Origin: Gemmatimonadota bacterium
GTDB lineage: Bacteria > Latescibacterota > UBA2968 > UBA8231
Reading direction: 5' to 3'
Assembly (NCBI GenBank): GCA_018660835.1
Contig: JABJJN010000053.1
Location: 62,001-126,000, forward strand
DNA length: 64,000 nucleotides
Of the stretch, positions 8,649-17,989 are shown in pieces (position 1 is the stretch's first letter; each line of letters opens with the position of its first letter). The notes beneath the pieces are model-generated. The model was given only the letters and a program-made list of their open reading frames with translations. It searched no databases and had not been told where the DNA came from. Position numbers and translations under genes: made by a program.

Positions 8649-9961
8649 GTGATTCCCAGTCGATCCGAAAGAGCCGAACGCAGGCGCTTGCCAGGGTCAT
8701 AGCGACGCTTGGCGGCGAGGAATTCCCCCGCACGAGGATACATATCCGCAAAGTGCTCTGCTCGCATGATGGCGTCCTTGGCCAAATACAGGCGTCCACC
8801 GGCGTCGGTGATCAGTGACGTCGCGTCCTGGAGGGTGGAGATCGACTTTGGGGTCTGACAAAAATCCAGCGCCAGGGTCCAGCCTCGCTGTGGAAAGCCA
8901 AGAGGCCCAGTCTGGCCATCACCGAAGGTCTTCAGTACGGCCAGGGTGCAAGTGGTCGTGTTGCAGATCCGGTCGAGAAATGCCCGAATACAATCAAGGC
9001 CACCGGCAAAGGGCACGACAAACTGATATTGAAGGAATCCGGGGCGTCCATAGGCACGATTCCAATCGCGCAGGCCGTCGAGGGGATAGAAGTAGGGGTC
9101 GTAGTGCACCTTGGAATGGTGTAATCGCCGCAGTTGTCGGCGGTAGTACGCGGCATTCCCGGCCTGCATGACCGGGCGAGCAAATAGACGCGGGCCAACT
9201 GCGGGGAATCTGATTGTGCGCGCTCCATGCGCCTTCATTGACGCGCCTTGCGTGTGGTCGCCGAGCATCACCAAACCGCGGCCCCGTCGCCGTCGATGCA
9301 GCACGTCAAGCCAGGCGACGGAATAACGGTGTTGAGTCTGCGTCGACTTGAGGATGTCGCAGGTTTCTTCCAGGTCTCGAGTACGCCGCGTCACAACGCC
9401 GATCTGATCACTGGCAATTGCGAGCAGTTGCATCCGTACGGAGTAAACGAACCCTGTCAGACCCATGCCGCCGAAACAGGACCAAAACAGATCGGCATAG
9501 TCACTTCTGTCACACCTGATCGTGTCTCCCTCGGCCGTCACGAGTGTCAGGGCCTCTACATGACTTACCAGGGAGCCATCGACGTGATGGTTCTTGCCGT
9601 GCACGTCGGCAGCGACGCATCCACCGATGGTCGGGTGTTTCGTGCCAGGTGTCACCGGCAGGAACCAGCCCCTCGGTACGACAAAGCGCAGAATCTGATC
9701 CAGGGTGATGCCCGCCTCGATCTCCAGTACCCCCGTGTCGGGTTCGAAATGAAGTATTCGGTTCAGTTCCAGTGTGGACACCACAGACGGGGCCAGACCG
9801 GCATCCCCATATGAGCGCAGTTGGCCCTGGGCAAGTGTCGCCTGCCTGTCGAGGCTTAGACGCAGATCGTCCAACCAGCGGGCGCGTTGCACGACAGAAG
9901 TCACCACTGGATAGCGGCCCCAGCCACAGGTGGGGTGGGGCTTGAGCCGAATGCCCGTCAT
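8645..9961 (-). CDS. FAD-binding oxidoreductase, DprE1-like (decaprenylphosphoryl-ribose oxidase family)
   Basis: 'PGTKHPTIGGCVAADVHGKNHHVDGSLVSHVEALTLVTAEG', 'FWSCFGGMGLTGFVYSV' FAD_binding_4 / DprE1-type motifs. Confidence 0.85.
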   Translation of the reverse strand: MTGIRLKPHPTCGWGRYPVVTSVVQRARWLDDLRLSLDRQATLAQGQLRSYGDAGLAPSVVSTLELNRILHFEPDTGVLEIEAGITLDQILRFVVPRGWFLPVTPGTKHPTIGGCVAADVHGKNHHVDGSLVSHVEALTLVTAEGDTIRCDRSDYADLFWSCFGGMGLTGFVYSVRMQLLAIASDQIGVVTRRTRDLEETCDILKSTQTQHRYSVAWLDVLHRRRRGRGLVMLGDHTQGASMKAHGARTIRFPAVGPRLFARPVMQAGNAAYYRRQLRRLHHSKVHYDPYFYPLDGLRDWNRAYGRPGFLQYQFVVPFAGGLDCIRAFLDRICNTTTCTLAVLKTFGDGQTGPLGFPQRGWTLALDFCQTPKSISTLQDATSLITDAGGRLYLAKDAIMRAEHFADMYPRAGEFLAAKRRYDPGKRLRSALSDRLGIT

Positions 9962-10027
9962 CGAGTCAGCCTCAACGCGAGGGGATAGGTAGTATTCATT
10001 GCCATCTATAGGTTGAGGGTCGGGGAA

Positions 10028-10079
10028 AGATAGGTCAACGGCGGGCTACCTTCCCGTCGCACCAGCCGTGGACCTATCT
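10028..10079. promoter_or_regulatory. Long imperfect inverted repeat / hairpin upstream of the metal transporter-like gene
   Basis: AGATAGGTC(10028-10036)/GACCTATCT(10071-10079), one A.G mismatch, then ACGGC(10038-10042)/GCCGT(10065-10069). Confidence 0.5.
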
Positions 10080-10126
10080 GGGTGGCACCCATAGATTTGT
10101 GTCCGCCGCCTAAGGGGCGCAACCTG

Positions 10127-12019
10127 ATGGATTCCCAGACAATTTTCTTCTTTTTGAGCCTCGTTGCTCTCGTGCTCGGCCCGGCTGCCTATCAAATGGC
10201 TCGCCTTGCGGGGCCTATGATGTCCGCTCTCGACGGGTTCATCTTCGTCGCCATAGGCGGGCTCGTCTTCCTCCACATCCTTCCAGAAAGCGTCGAGCTG
10301 GCAGGATGGTGGGCCGTGTTGGGGACCGCAGCTGGAATCTGGCTGCCATCCCTGATCGAGAAGCGAATCCATCGCCTCGCTCAGCAAGTACACACTGTCA
10401 CGTTGGTCTTCGGGTTGCTCGCCATCGGGTTGCATGCTTTCGCCGATGGTCTGGCGATTGGAACCGGCACAGATCATGGTGCGGCCGATGGTGTGCGCAG
10501 CGTTCTACCCGTCGCCGTCGTTCTGCATCGACTACCCGTGGGCCTCACGGTTTGGTTTCTGCTGCGCCCCCTCTATGGTCTGCGACTGGCAGCGGCGGCG
10601 CTGGTGCTGATCGCCGTTGCAACATCTGCTGGATTTGTTGCGGGTGTGCCGGTCCTGGACGCCATCGAGAGCAGGGCATGGGGGCTGTTTCAGGCAGTTG
10701 TGGCGGGCACATTACTCCATGTTGTGCTGCACAGATCCTATCCGCTGACAGCGGGAGGGCCAGCGCCAGGGCGGCGAAGTGCGGCGTTGGGCGCTGTGGT
10801 CGGTATTGGCCTGTTGTGGAGTATGACCGTTGACCACGCCGAGGCCATCACGGCAGGCGCTCAGGCTTTCTACGCTCTGGCTCGTGAAGCGGCCCCAGCT
10901 CTGCTGCTGGCTTACATCGGGGCCGGTCTCGTTTGGGCATTGATGCCCCGCGGTACTGTCGAGTGGATGCGCCGTGGTTCACGCGCGTCTCAAGCCCTGC
11001 GTGGCATGGCCTTCGGATTGCCTCTGCCTATTTGCTCGTGTGGTGTCATTCCAGTGTATCGCTCCCTCGTGCTGGCCGGTGTTCCAGGCACTGCAGGGAT
11101 GGCATTCCTGATTGCGACACCCGAGTTGAGTCTCGATGCGGTTCTGATCTCACTGCCCCTGCTAGGTGGGGAGTTGACAATCGTCCGCGTCGCCGCAGCC
11201 GCCATCGTCGCCCTCGTGACGGGATGGGCCATCGGCCGCTATGCGCCTACTCTAGTGCCGGCGACCGAGAACGATGCAGCCGATATCGGCTCTGTGGCAA
11301 GTCTTGGCCAACGCATTCGCAGTGGCTTGCGACTCGGTTTTGGTGAGGTCGTGGACACGACGGCGCCGTGGATTCTCGTGGGCCTGGCAATGGCGGGCGC
11401 AGCCGAAGCCCTGCTTGGGGCGCGCCTGCCTGACCTGCTGCCGGCGGGACTCGAGATAGAAACACTGGCCCTGCTCGGGATGCCTGCCTATGTGTGTGCC
11501 TCTGGCGCAACACCCTTGGTCGCCGTTCTGATAGCGAATGGCATTTCACCGGGAGCGGCACTGGCCTTCCTGCTGACAGGGCCGGCGACGAATGTTACCA
11601 CCATTGGCGTACTCACACGATTACATGGTCGTCGAGTTGCGATCATGTTTGCCGCCACGGTTGTTGGATTGGCCGTGGGACTTGGGCATCTGGTGGATGG
11701 GCTACTGGATCTGGGCCCCGGCGTTCCGTCCCTGTCATTGGCTGTGGATGCAGAGATGAGCCTGAACGATCTGTGTCTGGTAGGGTTGCTTGTGTTGTTC
11801 GCGGGATCGCTGTTTCGACGCGGACCCCGGGGTTTCGTTGGAGAACTCTTCGCCGCCGATGGCGACGATGGCGTAGATACCGGTCATGATCATGAACACG
11901 CGCATGGCCATGATCACCCCCATCTTGAGCATTCCCATCAGGTTGATTCCTGCTGTAGTGAGACGAACTGTGAGGGAGCGCTGACAGCGGTCGAAAAACC
12001 CGACAGTCAGAAGCCATGA
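10127..12019 (+). CDS. ZIP-like domain fused to a permease (DUF318/SO_0444-like Cu/Zn efflux or ArsP-like) with His/Cys-rich C-terminus
   Basis: N-term 'GLHAFADGLAIG...VLHRLPVGL' ZIP-like; C-term 'LPLPICSCGVIPVYRSL...ATPELSLDA...LTGPATNVTTIG' permease motif; tail 'HDHEHAHGHDHPHLEHSHQVDSCCSETNC'; GTG 10082 is an alternative start. Confidence 0.75.
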   Translation: MDSQTIFFFLSLVALVLGPAAYQMARLAGPMMSALDGFIFVAIGGLVFLHILPESVELAGWWAVLGTAAGIWLPSLIEKRIHRLAQQVHTVTLVFGLLAIGLHAFADGLAIGTGTDHGAADGVRSVLPVAVVLHRLPVGLTVWFLLRPLYGLRLAAAALVLIAVATSAGFVAGVPVLDAIESRAWGLFQAVVAGTLLHVVLHRSYPLTAGGPAPGRRSAALGAVVGIGLLWSMTVDHAEAITAGAQAFYALAREAAPALLLAYIGAGLVWALMPRGTVEWMRRGSRASQALRGMAFGLPLPICSCGVIPVYRSLVLAGVPGTAGMAFLIATPELSLDAVLISLPLLGGELTIVRVAAAAIVALVTGWAIGRYAPTLVPATENDAADIGSVASLGQRIRSGLRLGFGEVVDTTAPWILVGLAMAGAAEALLGARLPDLLPAGLEIETLALLGMPAYVCASGATPLVAVLIANGISPGAALAFLLTGPATNVTTIGVLTRLHGRRVAIMFAATVVGLAVGLGHLVDGLLDLGPGVPSLSLAVDAEMSLNDLCLVGLLVLFAGSLFRRGPRGFVGELFAADGDDGVDTGHDHEHAHGHDHPHLEHSHQVDSCCSETNCEGALTAVEKPDSQKP

Positions 12020-14184
12020 ATCACGTTGAGGCCCTTCTACAGGCGCGGCACCCCGATCCTTTCGCCTACCTGGGCATGCACCATGACGCTGAGGGGCTTG
12101 TGGCGCGCGTGTTTCTGCCACAGGTCGAATCTGTGGATCTCATCGGACTTGGCGACGATCGTATCATCCCGACAGTGAAGATCCATGAGGCCGGTGTCTT
12201 CGAGGCACGGATTGAGGGCCAGGAACTGTTTGCCTACGAATTGTGTATCACGCATCACGACCAGACACAGGTCAATTGCCGCGATCCGTACTCTTTTTGG
12301 TCCATGGTTAGCAGTTACGACCAGGGGCTGTTCAGCGCCGGTGTTCACCATCGGATCCATGAGGTATTAGGGGCTCACGTGCGAGATGTCGCTGGCGTCC
12401 ATGGTGTGCATTTCTGCGTCTGGGCACCCGGTGCTGGTGGCGCCAGTGTGGTGGGTGATTTCAATCAGTGGGATGGGCGACGGCATCAAATGCGCAGCCT
12501 TGGCGACAGTGGGCTATGGGAAATTTTCCTGCCCGATCTTCACCCGGGAACCATATACAAATACGAAATTTGGACGCCGGAAGGGGAGGTGCTGGAGAAG
12601 GCCGATCCGTATGCACAAGCCTGCGAGATCCCACCTCGCACAGCGTCCATCGTCGTCGCTGCCGACGAATTCGACTGGACAGACGCCAACTGGTTAGACC
12701 GACGTCGCTCAAAGCAGTGGCTGAGCGAACCTATTGCCATCTATGAACTTCATGTGGGATCCTGGCGCCGTGAGGACGGCGAACCACTGGGCTGGCGTCG
12801 CCTTGCAGACGAGCTGGCCCGATACATCGTCGATCTGGGATTCACCCACGTTGAACTCATGCCGATTGCAGCGCATCCCTTTGACGGTTCCTGGGGATAC
12901 CAGGTCACCGGATACTTCGCTCCCGCATCCCGCTTCGGTTCGCCCGAGGACTTCGCGTATTTCATCGACGTGATGCATGCGCATCAAATCGGCGTGATCG
13001 TCGACTGGGTTCCCGGCCATTTTCCCGTCGATGCACACGGGTTGGCAGGATTCGACGGTACGGCACTCTACGAACACGAAGACCCGCGGCAGGGGGTGCA
13101 CCCGGATTGGGGGACCCTCATCTTCAATTTTGGTCGTAGCGAAGTGAAGAGTTTTCTCCTGTCGAATGCATTGTTCTGGCTTGAGCGGTTCCATGTGGAT
13201 GGTCTACGTGTCGACGCGGTGGCCTCCATGCTATATCTCGATTACTCCCGCAAATCAGGAGAGTGGATTCCAAATCGTGACGGAGGTCGAGAGAATCTCG
13301 AAGCGATCGATCTGTTGCGCGAGATGAACATCCTCGTGTATGAACATTGTCCCGGTGTGATGACCCTCGCTGAAGAGTCTACATCGTGGCCCGGTGTGTC
13401 CCACCCAACCTTTTCGGGCGGGCTGGGCTTTGGTTTCAAGTGGAACATGGGATGGATGAACGATGTACTTGGCTTCATGGCGAAAGAGCCCGTACATCGA
13501 AAGTTTCATCATGGCGACATGACATTCGGCATGCTCTACGCCTATCACGAGAACTTCGTGCTGCCCCTGAGTCATGACGAAGTCGTGCACGGCAAGGGAT
13601 CTCTGCTGGGCAAGATGCCGGGTGATGAATGGCAGCAATTCGCCAACCTGCGGCTGCTATACACCTACATGTATGGTTTCCCGGGGAAGAAACTCCTGTT
13701 TATGGGAGCGGAGTTGGGACAGCGATCCGAATGGGACTATGCGGCCCAATTGGATTGGGCACTCCTCGAGCACGAAGAACACCGGGGAATCCAGAATCTG
13801 CTACGGGATCTCAATCATCTATATGTCTCGCAGTCTGCTCTGCACGCCAGTGATCACGAACCCAGTGGCTTTGCATGGATCGACCACCAGGATGTCGAGG
13901 CGAGTGTCCTCTCCTTCGAGCGGCGCCACCATGATCAGGTTCTGGTCTTTATCTGCAACTTTACACCCGTCGTCCGACGTGGCTATCGAGTTGGGTTGCC
14001 TCGCCCAGGGACTTGGGCGGAAGTGGTCAACTCCGACGCCACCGACTACGCCGGCAGTGGTGTGGGGAATACGGGGGCCGTCGACACCGATGATGTGGCA
14101 TCTCATGGGCGACGATGGTCGGTGGTTCTCGACATCCCACCCCTGGCAGCCCTCGTTCTGTCTCCTCTAGCGGCCGAGAGCTGA
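12016..14184 (+). CDS. glgB: 1,4-alpha-glucan branching enzyme
   Basis: 722 aa; 'VHFCVWAPGAGGASVVGDFNQWDGRRHQMRSLGDSGLWEIFLP', 'FHVDGLRVDAVASMLYLDYSR', 'LPLSHDEVVHGKGSLLGKMPGDEWQQFANLRLLYTYMYGFPGKKLLFMG'. Confidence 0.97.
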   Translation: MNHVEALLQARHPDPFAYLGMHHDAEGLVARVFLPQVESVDLIGLGDDRIIPTVKIHEAGVFEARIEGQELFAYELCITHHDQTQVNCRDPYSFWSMVSSYDQGLFSAGVHHRIHEVLGAHVRDVAGVHGVHFCVWAPGAGGASVVGDFNQWDGRRHQMRSLGDSGLWEIFLPDLHPGTIYKYEIWTPEGEVLEKADPYAQACEIPPRTASIVVAADEFDWTDANWLDRRRSKQWLSEPIAIYELHVGSWRREDGEPLGWRRLADELARYIVDLGFTHVELMPIAAHPFDGSWGYQVTGYFAPASRFGSPEDFAYFIDVMHAHQIGVIVDWVPGHFPVDAHGLAGFDGTALYEHEDPRQGVHPDWGTLIFNFGRSEVKSFLLSNALFWLERFHVDGLRVDAVASMLYLDYSRKSGEWIPNRDGGRENLEAIDLLREMNILVYEHCPGVMTLAEESTSWPGVSHPTFSGGLGFGFKWNMGWMNDVLGFMAKEPVHRKFHHGDMTFGMLYAYHENFVLPLSHDEVVHGKGSLLGKMPGDEWQQFANLRLLYTYMYGFPGKKLLFMGAELGQRSEWDYAAQLDWALLEHEEHRGIQNLLRDLNHLYVSQSALHASDHEPSGFAWIDHQDVEASVLSFERRHHDQVLVFICNFTPVVRRGYRVGLPRPGTWAEVVNSDATDYAGSGVGNTGAVDTDDVASHGRRWSVVLDIPPLAALVLSPLAAES

Positions 14185-14258
14185 CCGACTGCTATATTAG
14201 CGTTGGGGGACGGCAGCCCCACTTCGCCCAAGCCGATTTCTTATTGAGCAAAGCGACC

Positions 14259-15239
14259 ATGGCCATGGCAGATCGAGACAAAGAAAAGCTCCTGCTCCAA
14301 GTGCTGAAGAAGATTCCCATCTTCAATGGCCTGGCCCCGACACAGGTGCGCAAGATTCTGGCACTGTGTGTACATAAGTCCTATGCCCCAGGGGACAAAG
14401 TATGTGTGAGTGGGACACCTCCTGACGAGATGTTCGTGCTGCTGTCCGGAGAGGTCGGGATCATCACTGTCGAGGGCCTTAGGGTAGCCACGATCCTACC
14501 TGTGACCATGGTAGGGGAGATGGGGGTGATCACCGGTCAGCCACGTGTGGCGACGGTGGAAGCAACCAAGCCCACAGCGACCTTCATCATACAGAAGGGG
14601 CCCTTCGATGCGGTTCTGCGGGAGGACGATGAAATTCGCTCCAAAGTGTACCGAGCGATCATTGACGTGCTATCCGGGAAACTGTCGAACGACAATGTTC
14701 GGTTGCGTGACTATCAACAGGAAAAGAGCCGCTTCGAAGGACGTATCGCCGTTCTCGAGCGACGCTTGACCGAGCAAGAGCGGCGCGCCGAGATCGCCCT
14801 GGATCTGGCTGCCGAGGTCAGTGGTCGAGATCATGCCGAACTGGAGCTGCATGTCAACGAGCAGGTCAAGGACCTGATTCCGCGCATTCTTGTCGTGGAT
14901 GACGAAGCTGAGTTTCGTCGGCTGGTCAAAGATGGCCTGCCCAGCTTTGACGTGATCGAAGCCTCAGATGGGGCCGAGGCGTTGGACATGGTGGGAGAGG
15001 AAAAACTCGACCTCATCATCACCGATATCCGCATGCCCCAGATGGATGGAATTCAATTGCTGGAGGCCCTGCGTGCACAGTATCCTGATCTACCCGTTCT
15101 TGCCACGTCTGGCTACATGGATGCCGCTGAAGCCACGGAACATGCCTTCGACGGTTTTATCGAGAAACCGCTGTCTCTCGAGCCCCTCCAACACATCGTC
15201 GAAACCACCCTCGGGCAGGGGCGCCCAGCAGCGGACTGA
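14259..15239 (+). CDS. Cyclic-nucleotide-binding domain + coiled coil + C-terminal response-regulator receiver domain
   Basis: CNBD 'FNGLAPTQVRKILALCVHKSYAPGDKVCVSGTPPDEMFVLLSGEVGI'; REC 'RILVVDDEAEFRRLVKDGL...DLIITDIRMPQMDGIQLLEALRAQYPDLPVLATSG'; ATG 14259 preferred to 14115. Confidence 0.85.
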   Translation: MAMADRDKEKLLLQVLKKIPIFNGLAPTQVRKILALCVHKSYAPGDKVCVSGTPPDEMFVLLSGEVGIITVEGLRVATILPVTMVGEMGVITGQPRVATVEATKPTATFIIQKGPFDAVLREDDEIRSKVYRAIIDVLSGKLSNDNVRLRDYQQEKSRFEGRIAVLERRLTEQERRAEIALDLAAEVSGRDHAELELHVNEQVKDLIPRILVVDDEAEFRRLVKDGLPSFDVIEASDGAEALDMVGEEKLDLIITDIRMPQMDGIQLLEALRAQYPDLPVLATSGYMDAAEATEHAFDGFIEKPLSLEPLQHIVETTLGQGRPAAD

Positions 15240-15245
15240 TCTGAT

Positions 15246-16094
15246 TTGCTTCTGCTAACAACCATCTGGACCTATCTGCGCCACCGGCCGATTCCTCTCG
15301 CCGGGTTCGGCATTGTCGTCGGCCTCGTGTTGGTCGCCGTTCTGGCTCCGTGGCTGGCGCCGCAAGATCCGATCGCACAGGACCTCTACCATCGGTTGTC
15401 GCCCCCCTCGTGGACGAATCTGATGGGAACAGACGAATTCGGTCGCGATATCCTGAGTCGTGTGATCTATGGGGCACAGATTTCTCTTCGCATCGGATTG
15501 TTGTGTATCACAATCGCCCTCTCCTGCGGAACCACTTTGGGATTGATCTCCGGGTATCGCGGGGGGGCGACGGATGCAGTCATTATGCGGGTCATGGATG
15601 TGATGCTCGCCTTTCCGAGTATCCTGTTGGCCATCGCGATCGTGGCTGTGATCGGACCAGGGATCGACAATGTCATGATTGCTGTCAGTATTGTGTTGAT
15701 CCCTCAATACGCACGCCTTGTGCGTGGCCAGGTTCTCACCGTCCGCGAAATGGCTTACGTCGAAGCGGCACGGGCACTGGGCGCCAGTGGTACCCGCATC
15801 GTGCTACGCAGTGTGTTGCCGAACTGCGCAGCGCCATTGATCGTACAGACATCACTCTGTCTGGCAGTTGCCATCCTGGACGCAGCAGGGCTGAGTTTTC
15901 TGGGGTTAGGTGCCCAACCGCCAACACCGGAATGGGGTGCCATGCTCAATAGTGGTCGTGAACTGCTGCTCAAGGCACCCTGGGTGATGACATTCCCAGG
16001 CTTGGCCATCTTCGCCGTTGCCCTGGGCTTGAATCTGTTTGGTGACGGTCTGCGCGATGCCCTCGATCCGCGTCGCGTCAAGGTGAATTCGTGA
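15246..16094 (+). CDS. ABC transporter permease, DppC/OppC family
   Basis: 'PHWTN..MGTDEFGRDILSRVIYGAQISLRIG'-type start and 'YVEAARALGASGTRIVLRSVLPNCAAPLIVQTS' EAA loop. Confidence 0.93.
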   Translation: MLLLTTIWTYLRHRPIPLAGFGIVVGLVLVAVLAPWLAPQDPIAQDLYHRLSPPSWTNLMGTDEFGRDILSRVIYGAQISLRIGLLCITIALSCGTTLGLISGYRGGATDAVIMRVMDVMLAFPSILLAIAIVAVIGPGIDNVMIAVSIVLIPQYARLVRGQVLTVREMAYVEAARALGASGTRIVLRSVLPNCAAPLIVQTSLCLAVAILDAAGLSFLGLGAQPPTPEWGAMLNSGRELLLKAPWVMTFPGLAIFAVALGLNLFGDGLRDALDPRRVKVNS

Positions 16095-17989
16095 GTCGCC
16101 TTCGCATGATGCGGGCCCTGCTGCTGGCTCTCGGATTGGCCGGCTGTGCCCCACACCTGTCGAGATCAACCTCGGCCAAGGGGCTGTCAGATCAGAGCCA
16201 GGCGACACAGTATTTCATTCAGGCCAAGGTCTTCGAAGAGCAGGACAATCACCTCGGCGCGATCGTCGCCTTGCGATCCGCTGCCGATCTGGATCCGACG
16301 TCGCCGACCATTTTTGCCCAGCTGGCGCGTAACTATCGCCAGATCGGCGACCATCGGATGGCGACGACATACGCAGAGAAATCATTGCAGTTGGATGCTG
16401 ATCAATCGGGACTGCGCTTGCGGCTGGTTCGTTGGTACGATGGGCTTGGGGACGCAGCGGCCTCCGCCCGCCATGTGGAGATTCTCATTGAACAGGATCC
16501 CCACAACTGGCAACTCTATTCTCACCTCTCCCGGTTGTACATGGCCATCGGCAAACAAGATCAGATCGACGATCTGTTCGATCGGCTGCTGAAGGCGCCA
16601 GATACACCCACCGACGTTCGTGTCAATGCCGCCTATGTCATCTCGCGTAGTGGGCGTCGGGCCAGAGCCGTCAAGGTCTTTCGTTCGATCCTCACTACGG
16701 ATCCAAGCATCGAAGATGCCTGGCTCGGGTTGGGGGAGGCTCTCGTTGCACGCGAGGAGAAGGACGCAGCTCGTGAGGTCTATCGCCAAGGCGCCCGCCA
16801 TGTTCCTGACAGCTCTCTCCTGATCTATGAATTGGCCAGACTTATTGAGACCCCCGCGCAGTTGGGGCCCGTATTGGAAACGGAAGATCCGGCCTATCTG
16901 TATCGCCTGGGTGCGTCCCTGTCAGATTTGGAACGCTTTGATCTGGCAACGCGAGTCTTTGAGAAGATTGTCGGACGGCGGCCGCAGACCGTTGAAGGAT
17001 GGCTCGATCCGGTCACCTACTACCTACGGGTAAATGACGTGGACAGGGCGCTCGGAATCCTTGAAGAGGCCGTGGCGGTGATGCCAGACAGTCTCGATAT
17101 CTCTTTGGCCCTTGCATCTACTCTTGATCGTGCGGGTCGCAGCGAGGAAGCGACAGCTGTCTATGAGGGACTCGCTCAGCGAGGCATCAAGGAACTGGAT
17201 CTGTTCATCTATTGGGGAATCCATCACGAGCAGGCAAGTCGATGGCCGCAAGCAATCGACGCCTATCGACACGGGATGGTCGCCTTGGGCGAGGTGCCCG
17301 AGCTCTACATACGCTGGGGGATCGCCCTCAGTCGCCAAGAGCGTTGGCACGAGGCGGTCGACCGGTATCGTAAGGCGGCAGCCATAGATTCACTCTTTGT
17401 AGATGCACATCTGCACCTTGGGATTGCAATGGATCGAATCGGTCGTCGATCTGACGCAATCGAGCGTCTCGAGATGGCACACAGAATGAATCCAGCATCG
17501 ACGACCGTCATGTTTTACCTGGGGAGTGTGCTCGAACGCGAGTCTCGCGATGGGGGAAACGAGGCGCTCTTCGAGCGCGCGGTGGAGGTCTTCGAGGAGT
17601 TGATCGACACCTCGCCACAAGACGCGTATGCACTCAACTATCTAGGCTACATGTTCGCTGAACGCGGTGTTCGCCTCGAGGAGGCAATCGCTCTGTTGAA
17701 TCGGGCGATCTCCGTTGATCCGCAAAACAGTGCGTTCTTCGATAGTCTTGGATGGGCATACTACCAGCTTGGACAGTTTAACGAAGCCGAGCAGTATCTT
17801 GGCAAAGCCATCACGCAGATGATCGATGCGGGTGATGGCGACGATGAGGAGCAAGCGGTCATTTTCGATCACGCCGGAGATATCGCTGCCGCCTTAGGTA
17901 AACACAAGCAAGCGCTGGATCTGTGGCGACAGGCTCTGGAACTGACGCCCGGCGATCGCGAGATTCAGCGTAAGCTCGACACGCCGTGA
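16091..17989 (+). CDS. TPR-repeat lipoprotein
   Basis: Lipobox 'LLLALGLAGCAPH' and many TPR units; GTGA overlap with the preceding gene. Confidence 0.85.
   Translation: MSRLRMMRALLLALGLAGCAPHLSRSTSAKGLSDQSQATQYFIQAKVFEEQDNHLGAIVALRSAADLDPTSPTIFAQLARNYRQIGDHRMATTYAEKSLQLDADQSGLRLRLVRWYDGLGDAAASARHVEILIEQDPHNWQLYSHLSRLYMAIGKQDQIDDLFDRLLKAPDTPTDVRVNAAYVISRSGRRARAVKVFRSILTTDPSIEDAWLGLGEALVAREEKDAAREVYRQGARHVPDSSLLIYELARLIETPAQLGPVLETEDPAYLYRLGASLSDLERFDLATRVFEKIVGRRPQTVEGWLDPVTYYLRVNDVDRALGILEEAVAVMPDSLDISLALASTLDRAGRSEEATAVYEGLAQRGIKELDLFIYWGIHHEQASRWPQAIDAYRHGMVALGEVPELYIRWGIALSRQERWHEAVDRYRKAAAIDSLFVDAHLHLGIAMDRIGRRSDAIERLEMAHRMNPASTTVMFYLGSVLERESRDGGNEALFERAVEVFEELIDTSPQDAYALNYLGYMFAERGVRLEEAIALLNRAISVDPQNSAFFDSLGWAYYQLGQFNEAEQYLGKAITQMIDAGDGDDEEQAVIFDHAGDIAAALGKHKQALDLWRQALELTPGDREIQRKLDTP

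Noticed and set aside
8196-8702. 168-aa plus-strand ORF
   Set aside because: Antisense to the DprE2-like SDR; no domain features.
10021-10126. Known riboswitch class (cobalamin, yybP-ykoY, NiCo) at the structured leader
   Set aside because: I did not recognise the conserved core of any of these classes; only the hairpin itself is supported.
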